DNA of 64,000 nt, taken from assembly GCA_009602735.1 (NCBI GenBank), contig WELA01006130.1, positions 631,473 through 695,472 on the forward strand. The letters are read 5' to 3'. Numbering within the stretch: the first letter of the stretch is position 1; each line of letters starts with the position of its first letter. The position numbers and the translations under genes were made by a program. This document shows, piece after piece, positions 23,201 through 32,360 of the stretch. Below the pieces are notes generated by a model, which saw only the letters and a program-made list of their open reading frames with translations, was not told the DNA's origin and searched no databases. This DNA is from Mesotaenium endlicherianum. Lineage: Eukaryota > Streptophyta > Zygnematophyceae > Zygnematales > Mesotaeniaceae.

Positions 23201-24712
23201 ATGTGCTTTGTGCAGTGTAAAGCTTTTCTTATAGCAGCAGTAAGGATGGCTCAATTGCCTACAACTCCCCCTCAGGTCGTACCCGACAGTCTTCTTCCCA
23301 TGCTCGGGTATGCTGCATGGGAAACGTTTTTACAGTCCTGTGACAGCGATGATGACGACAACATGTGCCACGGTGCAGGGTATGCCAGTGATGACAGCAT
23401 GGGGGAAACGCTATATCTCATGGGCTATAATGACTCGGGTAGAAGAACTGGAGTGGACTTTTGCCTGCCCATAGAGTATATCACAGCTTTCTTTGGATAC
23501 GAGAGTGAGATAGATGCTCGTATTGATCATCTCTTTCGATCTATTCAAACGCCGGAGTGGTACATTAGACCTCGTACCATTGATTGGAGTCAGGCCATAC
23601 AGAACTGCGTTGCCTATGAGGACCCCGATCAATGGATCCCTCTCTTCAGGGTTTCTGCCAAATTCTAGAGCACGCTGGTTGTGCTCCTAGAGCCACACCT
23701 TGCAACTCACACGCCCTGCTCGTTCGCAGGTATACGCGACAGAGTTATAGATGTGCCGACGATGGTCTTAGTGTCACTTTTTAAGCTCGGGACTGGGATG
23801 ACTTACCTGGCACTATCCACACATTTTGGCCTAGGCGTGAACACAGTGTCTCATATAGTTCACAAGTTTACTGTTGCTGTTACAACAAAACTTGGGTAAT
23901 TTGTGAACATGCCCCGCCGTGGCCGTGCACTGCAGGCTGCAATAGATGCCAATTTCAGCGTTAGAGGCTTCTCTAATTGTGTACGCTCTATCGACGTCTC
24001 TCACATAGAAATTCAGAGGCCTAACTAAAGTGAACCGAAAGCTTACTGGGATCGCAACCACAATTATAGCATATGTCTACAGGCTGTTGTTGGGCAGAAT
24101 GCTTTGTTCTACGATGTTGCTGTGGGAGCAGTAGGATCCATGCATGACATGCGCATTCTTAAGCGCTCGTGGATAGGAAAAAAGAACCAGCACGGTCGCC
24201 GGCTCCTTAAGGGGCCTGCTATAATGCACGACTATACTTGCATCCCTCCTTATATTATTGGTGACGGGGGGTACAGCTTAGATCATTGGATGATTTCTCC
24301 CTACAGAAATAGTATGGCCAACTCTCTCTGTGAAGAACAGAAGCTGTTCAACACAGCTTTGTCTTCAACACGCATGATCGTAGAACGGGCTTTTGGTATG
24401 CTAAAGTCCGTCTGGCGCATGTTTGGGGGAAGAGTGAACCACCCTTCATCAGTAGGGCGGTTGGAGCGACAGATTCGCACCTGCTACATATTGCACAACA
24501 TGCTCAATGAGGATCCACGGGCAGAGGACGTCTGGCAGAGTTTGGACTGGGTGCCCCAGCTGCCTGACGTTCTGGAAGATGAAGATGAAACTCTTCATGA
24601 CAACGCTGATGACGCACAAGATGATGGCGACGTACCAGCCGAAAACGAAGCCGCTGGTGCATCCATCAGGGGAGCCTTATTTGACTTTTTCGATTTTGGA
24701 GCAGTAGATTGA
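23201..24712 (+). pseudogene. PIF/Harbinger DDE transposase (two in-frame stops)
   Basis: Encodes the catalytic transposase, about 480 residues. Exon 1 (23201-23895) holds an acidic N-terminus and the helix-turn-helix region (GTGMTYLALSTHFGLGVNTV). A 63-bp intron (23896-23958, GTAATT...TTTCAG) joins in phase to exon 2 (23959-24712). The DDE triad is visible: first Asp in VRSIDVSHIEI, second in GSMHDMRILKRS, Glu in RMIVERAFGMLKSVWRMFGG. The motif HNYSICLQAVVGQNALFYDV is typical of the family. The C-terminus is acidic and ends in TGA. In-frame TAG (23666-23668) and TAA (24026-24028) interrupt the frame, so the gene is probably dead unless these positions are read through. Its partner protein is the Myb/SANT gene on the other strand. 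Confidence 0.85.
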
Positions 24713-25851
24713 TACAGCTCTGTGTTTGTGTGCAGTAGAGTAGTATTGTACAAGGACTAGTATATGTCAGTATGATTGTATCTGTGTCGCGATTACTACA
24801 CACAAAGGTTACATGGCATTTATTCTCCTTTGCGCCCGCTCATGTGTGTGCTCGCTTATTACGTCCTGCATGGTTGTGTGACTCACACAACGGCGTCTGT
24901 TTTTCAACAGTCACTTGCATTTGCCACACTCTGTGTACACTTGTGCACATGGGCAGTTTGTCCATGACCCAGATGGGAGGGGGTTTGAGGGGNNNNNNNN
25001 NNNNNNNNNNNNNNNNNNNNNNNNNNNNNNNNNNNNNNNNNNNNNNNNNNNNNNNNNNNNNNNNNNNNNNNNNNNNNNNNNNNNNNNNNNNNNNNNNNNN
25101 NNNNNNNNNNNNNNNNNNNNNNNNNNNNNNNNNNNNNNNNNNNNNNNNNNNNNNNNNNNNNNNNNNNNNNNNNNNNNNNNNNNNNNNNNNNNNNNNNNNN
25201 NNNNNNNNNNNNNNNNNNNNNNNNNNNNNNNNNNNNNNNNNNNNNNNNNNNNNNNNNNNNNNNNNNNNNNNNNNNNNNNNNNNNNNNNNNNNNNNNNNNN
25301 NNNNNNNNNNNNNNNNNNNNNNNNNNNNNNNNNNNNNNNNNNNNNNNNNNNNNNNNNNNNNNNNNNNNNNNNNNNNNNNNNNNNNNNNNNNNNNNNNNNN
25401 NNNNNNNNNNNNNNNNNNNNNNNNNNNNNNNNNNNNNNNNNNNNNNNNNNNNNNNNNNNNNNNNNNNNNNNNNNNNNNNNNNNNNNNNNNNNNNNNNNNN
25501 NNNNNNNNNNNNNNNNNGGGCGGGGGGGGGGGGGAGGTGGTGTTTGCTGCATGAACAGCCATGGGTGTAATGAATGCATGTCTCTAGCCACCAACATTTC
25601 TCTCCCACGACCACATTCCTTGCCATATTCTGCCACAGTCTGCAATGGCTGCAAGGGGGGGGTGTGGTTCGTAGCGTGCTGGACCAATTCTCTTGCATGC
25701 GGTACACGACCCTGACCACGTGCATGGACACATGTAATGGGCTGCGCAGGTGTGAAGTAGTATTTGTAATTGACCCCCTGTACACAGAAACACAGAAATG
25801 CGTGTGCTGGATGCATGTGCATGCCGCTGCTCTACTCTAATTCTCTACTAC
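24713..25851. other. Intergenic region with assembly gap (24993-25517)
   Basis: Lies between the convergent 3' ends of the transposase and the methyltransferase. It contains a 525-base N run with a G-rich right border. No gene is visible in the sequenced parts, and open frames crossing the Ns are artefacts. Confidence 0.7.
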
Positions 25852-27456
25852 TCAAACTTTGTGCACGTATCTCCTAGGGTGCTTGTTGCCCTGCACCCAC
25901 TTCAAGCCCTCTGGCCCCACTAACACATTCACGTGCTTTGTGTTGCACACATGCACAATAGATCCCCCTCTATCCTTATCTGTCAGCCATTTGTTAAAGA
26001 GTTGAACTACTTCTACACATCTGAGAGAAGTAGCATTGCATTCTTCCTGGATATGCTCCTCTACAAACTGTCCAAACAGCAGAGCACACTGCAAAATCTT
26101 GCTAGTTCCAGCCTTGTATTTCCGCTGGCCATTCCTCAATGTCTCCAATGCGCGCCACTCATTACTAATTAGCTGCATTTTATTATTCCCACCACTAGCA
26201 ATCTGCCTGCCATTTGTAGCACTCAGATATGCCACAGCAGAGCCACTCAATTTTGACCTGCAAACACAGAGTATGCGGGTTTTTAGTGCGGAGGGAAGTG
26301 CTTGCACTTTCCTCCATTCCTCTTCGCTTCTTTCACGGTTCAGCCACTGGACCAACGCCTTCTTGCCTCTCGCTTGCTTCTCGGGTGGCACAATCTGGTG
26401 TGTGCCCGGCATCGCTATCACTGTAGCAGCCTCCACAATTGTGGAAGAGGTCATAGACTGGTGCACGCGTTGTGCCCCAATCTGCATCTGCCACGCGCTC
26501 TTTGGCCATCTTGGAGACGGTTGAAAAAGAATGTCTTCTTTGCTGCTGTATTTCCTGTTATACATGCTGTCCACCTGCACGGCAACCCAGCGCGCTAAGC
26601 CTACCGGTATGACATTGGCCAGATGGAGGAGCTGCTGCCTGGGATTGTTCATTTCTCGAGTCCAACCAATAGTGAAGCCCTGCAACTCTTCCACCTGAGA
26701 CACGTCGAGCAATTGCAAGCGAGTGCTCCGGCCTGCCTCCACCACTACAAGCATGCGCTCGCAATTACCGCCGGTGAGAGTGGGACACAAACCATAAGAT
26801 TTGTGTGGACTAATCTCATTTAAGCTAGTGACCCACAGTCCCTCGTATTTGCCCCTGCCTCGAAGCCTGTGCAGAGCACACCTGCAGACACTTGTGTTAT
26901 TGCAATTGCCGTTGCTTCCAAGCAGCAGATCTCAAGGATCACCGAACCTCATTGCTATCAAAATCAACCGTTCTCTACTCTGTGGCTGACCAAATGATAC
27001 GCACTGCACGCACCTATAAGCCCAGTTGTATCCTAGAATGTGGAGTGCAGATGTGACGTCGTCAATGTAAGGCCTGCCATCCAAGGTCTGCCTGTTAAGT
27101 ATGCCTGGAATGTTCTCTAGGATTATAACATTAACTCGCAGTCCTTCCAGCAGCCTCCACAAATGCGCTATTAAGCCGGTGCGCTGCAATGCGGCTGGTG
27201 CGCCCACAATACTTGATCGACTAAAAACATCTTGGCACGGAAATCCTGCGAGCACTACAACAGTGGCAAGCGGCAATGCACTTAAACCACTGACATCAGG
27301 CAAAATCTGAATGATAGGATATTTTTGTCTCAGCAGCCTCCCGCAAAATAGGTCACTTTCCACCATCAATATAACTTCGTGACTTGCTTGCATGAAAGGA
27401 ATTTCAAAGCCTGCAAGACCAGTAAACAAACTACATATTCTTAAAGAATGAGACAT
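25852..27456 (-). CDS. C5 cytosine DNA methyltransferase inside the Harbinger element
   Basis: Transfers a methyl group from S-adenosylmethionine to carbon 5 of cytosine. The ATG at 27456 immediately precedes motif I (SLFTGLAGFEIPF, residues 9-21). Motif II is VESD (32-35), motif IV AGFPCQDVF with catalytic Cys74, motif VI ENIPGIL (Glu114) and motif VIII QPQSRERLILIAM. An intron of roughly 130 bp (about 26811-26940) separates these from a short target-recognition stretch (CPTLTGGN), motif IX (EELQGFTIGW) and motif X (LLHLANVIPVGLARWVAVQV). About 230 further residues follow that I cannot assign, rich in basic and aromatic residues, to TGA at 25852. The catalytic set is complete and the frame is open, unlike the neighbouring transposase. 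The short recognition region and GYNWAYR stretch resemble algal and bacterial Dcm-like enzymes rather than CMT3, MET1 or DRM. The exact intron borders are inferred. Confidence 0.82.
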
Positions 27457-27754
27457 GAGTAATGATATATAATGTTGACAGGAGGCCTCCAATTTGTATG
27501 TCTTGTTATGAATCAAGTATGATAAGAGTAGTTGGTGTAAAGGAATCAGTGCCGTACGGATGTACTGTTGCAGTGCTGCTCGCCGACGTCGACCATGCAA
27601 GTGCGATGTCGTCGAGTTTGTACTCAGTACTACGAACGCGTTCAACATCGACTGCAGTCTCTTTTGAATCGACACATTTTCGCTTCGAAAATATGAGTGC
27701 ACTACACTCATATCTGAGTTAAGCACATTAAGCACTGCAGTATAGGCTATAACC
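27457..27754. promoter_or_regulatory. Divergent promoter region between methyltransferase and small gene
   Basis: A 298-bp spacer separates the two start codons on opposite strands. A shared promoter is inferred from the layout only. Confidence 0.4.
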
Positions 27755-28306
27755 ATGGCTGCCCGAGCCTGTCCCTCGATAGAAATTGCTGTTGCCGTCC
27801 CCAACGAGCTTGCGCATATACGTGGGATAGCTATCTCCTCGATAGAGACGGGGAAACGTCTTATTGCAGCACATGTCGCCGGCTTGGAGGAGGAGTTATA
27901 AGAGTTGGAGGACGACTTGAGTGAGGTCGATGTTAGTATATCTCGAGCCAGGAAAACTCGCCATGCACCTGAGATAGTCAATTATTTGCAAATAAAGGCG
28001 TCCGACCTAGTTGACCGACTTCATGTGGTCAAACAAGAAATAGAGTGTAAAATACAGATTTGGGCGGTTCTCACACAAAGCCAGCCTATCGGTGCACACT
28101 TCTCGAAGTTCCTCGAAGCGCTGACCAACGTACATGTAAGTTTAAGACGTGACGGATGCAAAAATACGGATGTTGCTAATTACTGTAGTGCTGGTTTTGA
28201 AGCACTGTTAACTGGTGACTCAAGTTCAAGGGGAGCAGCAGACATCAGGCAATACAACCGTGGGGCTGCTGCACAGCGCAACCTCCTATTGCCTCCGGGG
28301 ATTTGA
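27755..28306 (+). pseudogene. Unknown 183-residue protein divergent from the methyltransferase
   Basis: The ATG at 27755 opens a frame starting MAARACPSIEIAVAVPNELA. It is interrupted by one TAA at 27899-27901 after a run of Glu/Leu, and continues in the same frame (DDLSEVDVSISRARKTRHAP, then ASDLVDRLHVVKQEIECKIQ) to TGA at 28304. The middle part looks helical and may form a coiled coil. I do not recognise the family. Its position suggests co-mobilisation with the methyltransferase. Sequence on both sides of the stop keeps the same character, which favours a recent nonsense change in a real gene over chance. Confidence 0.45.
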
Positions 28307-29383
28307 ATGGCTTCAGCACATGCAGCAGGTCAGCGCCCTTCACCCTGCACCTTGTTTGTGAGTCTTAGACTACTTTGCCACCCGTACATACTGGCTGCCA
28401 CAGTTTATCACCGTGCTTGAAACCCTACTGCATAAGTGCAGTCAGTTGTGCACTCATACCTTCAGGTTATGTGCGTGGATTATTCCTCGACACAACCCTC
28501 TTCTGGAACATGCGCTCCATGTACCATGTGCTGCAGGCCTGCACCTTGTCATCGTTGTGTTCTGTTACGTGTGCCATGTCTCTCATTTCAATAATTTCAG
28601 TTGCTTTCTTTCAATTTTATGTTATGTATCATATTCAAGAAGAAAACAGGACACAACTAAATAAGTACCATACTACCACAAACTTCTGCTGTTCCCTATT
28701 GCAGGCTGGAGCAACAGCCACATCTAGTGGTGCGTGAAGTTAGCGGCGTTGCGCGATGGCACATATGTGCTGCAGTTCTCTAGCATAGGTGTTAGTTATT
28801 GTAACCTGTCGTGTGTACAAATCACACTATGCTTTGTGTACAATCGCGTAACATGCTCAAGTACGCCTACAGACTGCGCGCTCACACACTTGATTGTCAT
28901 GAGCATCGCACGCTTATGCTCATAACTGCAATGCACAACGCTCGCGAGGCATGTCAATAGAACTCTATATTAGTTGCACAAAATATGTTGACGACACATG
29001 AAGTACAAGGAGGACTTTTGCGACATTTTATTGCTGCATACACTAATGCAAGCAAGCAATAGCATCGTTACATACTGGGCCACAAAACAATTGTTCGAGC
29101 CCGCCTACTGTCCTCGGAAGAACACCTACTCTACAGCACGCTTGAAGCGTGCAGTAGTAATGAAAGTGAGCTAATAAAAACACCTACACTACAGCACTCA
29201 TAAAGCATGCAGTACTAATTGAGGCGAACACCACCAGCAGGCCTGCCTAGTGTCTTTGAAAAGCATGCGCGCATCTTCCCGTCTGAGCCTAGGGCATCCA
29301 ATCCATGCTGAATACGTGGCAAAGCTGTCATACCATAGATGCCTCCCTGTGCACCTGCAGCACAAGAAGATTGAAACCTGCTA
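28307..29383. other. Intergenic region inside the Harbinger element
   Basis: About 1.1 kb with only short open frames that I cannot support as genes. It contains the imperfect tandem repeat described at 29121-29222. Confidence 0.5.
29121..29222. repeat. Imperfect tandem repeat with a small hairpin
   Basis: Two units of about 43 bp begin AACACCTACTCTACAGCACG and AACACCTACACTACAGCACT. The first contains a near-perfect hairpin GCACGCTTGAAGCGTGC. It lies just downstream of the F-box-like gene's 3' end. Confidence 0.6.
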
Positions 29384-30860
29384 CTGCAGAGCAAACAGGC
29401 CATTCACAACTTCTACGAGCTCACAAGTGTCAAGCAGTAGCTCCTGCAAACCCGAAGGTGCATTCTTGGTGTGCCACACAAAGTTCGGCGGGACGTCCTC
29501 CCTCCAAGCAATCCCAGACCCATACCCCCCCATCCAGTGCAAGGTAAGAGTGCTAAGTCGTGTAAGGACACCAAGGGCTGGCCACACCACGTCTCTGTTG
29601 AGCGTGAGGTGCAAGTTGCGCAAGTTAGGCGTGAATACAAAATAATATCTATAAATCTGCTTGTTCACAATCAGGTGCAGTTCCTCCAACGAGGGCATGG
29701 GCATACAGTTGGGCGTCAGCGTACCACCCATCTTCAACTTCCGGATGATGGGGCACAGGGCGCGGGGTAGGGGGCGAATTTGGGTCATGTCCAGATGCCC
29801 GACCTCCCATGTGAGAGGGCACACTGAGCCGACGTCGAGGGATGTCAGGTGCTTCATCCTAGAAACAAGGTCCATGCCCTGCTTGTCCCTGTCTCTGAAC
29901 TGCACAAGCAGTGGCAGCACGCACGGCGCTATCAGGGAAAAGGTGCACCACCACATCGTTGCATACCTGAACTGAAGGCATTTGAGCAAGTATAAGGTGA
30001 AGTGAGAAATGGAGGACACCGGTTGTACCTGAACGTGGGGCATGCGCAGCTCCCTGAGAGTGGTCATACTGCTCAAGGACGTTGCGACTTTGTCAGACAT
30101 AAATGGCCCACAGTGCACGTTCAAGTACAAGAATGGCGTGAAATCTGATAGCCACGCAAGCAATGGCATCTCCAGAGCACAAGTAACGAGGCGCAGCTCC
30201 TGGATAGCAGGCAGCAGTGCGTTAGACTTGCTCACAGGGAAGACACCACCTGGAAAGAAAGCTGGCCACAGGTGAATGCAGCGGCAGTTCCATGTCAATT
30301 TCTTCAGGTGTATCTGCGATTTGAGATCCATGTCTTCCAGCGGCTGCTGGAATCGTAGGCTGCCTCGCCTGTTGTAGTCACAATCCACTGACCGAATATC
30401 TAAGTACAGTTCTTCCATGCCACTGGGAGTGGACAGAAACTGAGCTACAGCCGTCACTAAGTTCTCTTCTCCCGTGAGTACGAAAGCGTATGATATCACC
30501 TGTGGAAATTCTGCGGCTAGTGTTGTCAAGAACGTAGCCAGGTCTGCCGTGGTTCCTAGGACTCCTATTGTCACGTGAGTCACATTAGGCAATCTGCGTA
30601 GCTGGTTGATTGTCTCCTGCACACTGTTGTTGGTGTAGAAGAAGCACACAGCTCTCTTACAATCAGCTAGCAGCAAATGCCACCACTAAACACAAACCTG
30701 GGAGTAAGTGCGCACAGCGTCCATGTCAGGCGGACGTCGAGACGCATGTATGCAACGACGTGGAGCGTAGGTCATGCGCAAAATGCGCATCACGAGGTCG
30801 TCCCCCAAGCCGGCAAACGAAGGCCTATTGTGGTCGTAGCCAGTATTTGCAAAATGTGGA
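29381..30860 (-). pseudogene. F-box/leucine-rich-repeat-like protein within the Harbinger element
   Basis: A 431-residue open frame (30676-29381) contains irregular leucine-rich segments: LPAIQELRLVTCALEMPLLA, MTTLRELRMPHVQVQ, MKHLTSLDVGSVCPL, MPSLEELHLIVNKQI, LRNLHLTLNRD and LTRLSTLTLHWMGG. Just upstream in the same frame is an F-box-like stretch, GLGDDLVMRILRM followed by VRTYSQVCV, then an in-frame TAG at 30686-30688 and WWHLLLADCKRAV, which continues the F-box pattern. Proteins of this type act as substrate receptors in SCF ubiquitin ligases. No start codon was found upstream, so a 5' exon may be missing. The frame closes at TAG (29381). It could be transposon cargo or a host gene swallowed by the insertion. 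Function is inferred from architecture only. Confidence 0.5.
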
Positions 30861-31432
30861 CACAGTAATTTTTATTTAGCCCTCTCTGCGTTGAGCAACA
30901 GCAATAGCAGGTAGCGAACTGGCGTTCTGCATGTCAGCCTTAGAAGCACAGGGTGTGGGACCAGTACCAGAGGAAGGGGAACCTGGTCCTGAACCCCCAA
31001 GACAAGCGTGGCACACGACAACAAGATGTGAAGGTCGGAGGTACAGCTCCTTCGTTGCTGTTAAGAATGTGTCTTACAATGCAATGTAGAGGTCCTCATG
31101 ACTGCCTGTCTCCAGTAGCATGTATGCAAGGGAGGGTGAGCAGGTAGCAGGCGTTAGACATGAAGGAGGACAATGAGCATTGCAAATGTCGATGCGTTCC
31201 AATAACATATTCTGATATTATCAAAAACAGCAAGAGCTTGCAGGTACAGAAAGATGATGTGCTTCTCAAGGCTTCTCTAGGCTCTACATATGCTTTTGAG
31301 TACCTTGCAGCAATAAATACCTGAAGTACTGACACTACTGATACGTGCGCACTGCCTAGTGATTCACACAAGCCCCGAAAGGCGGAGTAGCAAAACAAGA
31401 TTAAGTGTCTGAGCAGCTGGATAATCACATCA
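30861..31432. other. Spacer between the F-box-like gene and the Myb/SANT 3' end
   Basis: About 570 bp with no supported gene; probably the 3' region of the Myb/SANT gene. Confidence 0.4.
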
Positions 31433-31523
31433 CTAATCTGGTGTAGACGTGCCAGACTGCGCTGCGCCAGCAGCGCCCCCGTCACGTAACTCTGCAGACG
31501 GAGTCTTTGCTGCTGCAATGTCA
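31433..31523 (-). pseudogene. 3' remnant of the Myb/SANT gene beyond the LTR insertion
   Basis: On the far side of the LTR element the minus-strand frame of the Myb/SANT gene continues (DIAAAKTPSAELRDGGAAGA) to a TAG directly followed by TGA. It is cut from the main body at 40329 by the 8.8 kb insertion. Confidence 0.6.
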
Positions 31524-31528
31524 GCTAT
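31524..31528. repeat. Target site duplication GCTAT, left copy
   Basis: GCTAT precedes the left LTR and recurs at 40324-40328 directly after the right LTR. Confidence 0.9.
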
Positions 31529-32247
31529 TGAAATGAATCGACTTACCAAATAGGCGATTAACAATTAATAAAGATCTTTATATCAGCAAGTAATCTTTAT
31601 GGTATTTCCGTTAACTAGTTAAACGGCAAAGGACAATACACTAGCAGGGAATAATACTCGTAAGTCAAATGCGAGTAAACTAGCATCAATGATGCAAATC
31701 AGTAAACTCATACATAAGCAAGGTTAGAAGACAGTGCGTATCAATGGCTTCTCGCCTTGGATTCAGAGTTCTCTCAGTAAGCTGTACAAGAGAGTTGGCC
31801 TCGTTTCCGAATGCCGAACTCGAGAGCAATGCCTAGCGTATGTACATGGAATGAGTTTACTGTTCAACGGTCAGTGCGATGGCACCGCCTACCCGGGAGT
31901 TAACCACGTTGGTAGGACCTCGGTTAACCAAATCCACCGCCATCTCCCATCATCCCGAATAGCCATCCATCATAGGGATGTCATCTGGCTATTCATCTAG
32001 CATATCGCACTTAGATGCATATCAAGGCAGTTCGCTGCTACCGAGTACGGAAGTCAGCTGGCTGTCAAAGAATGGGTCAGCAAGCTGACTTATATGGACT
32101 TCAGCCTGCTGCTTCCGGCTGAGTCATTAAACTGATAATTATGTAAAGTCCAGCAGACTGACTATTAACTAAAGTTCAGCAGGCTGAACTTAATTAACTA
32201 TTATATTTAAATGAATATTATATCGACCAGTATACTGATTCATTACA
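31529..32247 (-). repeat. 3' LTR of element 1
   Basis: 719 bp. Read on the plus strand it starts TGAAATGAATCG and ends CTGATTCATTACA. It pairs with 39603-40323. Confidence 0.92.
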
Positions 32248-32262
32248 ATCCCTCCAACTTAA
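32248..32262 (-). other. Polypurine tract of element 1
   Basis: AGTTGGAGGGAT on the minus strand lies directly before the 3' LTR. A matching tract precedes the 3' LTR of element 3. Confidence 0.65.
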
Positions 32263-32360
32263 CTTGTTGTCGCCTCGACAACATTAAACTGCAGAAATTT
32301 TAAATAAGGGAACTGAACCTGACCAGCCTCCCTTACTGACTGCCTCTTCAGCGTGTCACC

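Noticed and set aside
24772-25822. Open frames of 240-303 residues across the second N gap
   Set aside because: Artefacts of unknown bases; no recognisable protein in the sequenced ends.
22854-31433. Reassignment of TAA/TAG to glutamine
   Set aside because: Transposon genes contain TAA/TAG in frame, and some green algae reassign these codons. But none of the conserved exons of the seven host genes uses them, and SLP2, SENP8 and ABC1K end at TAA at the expected place. Decay is simpler.
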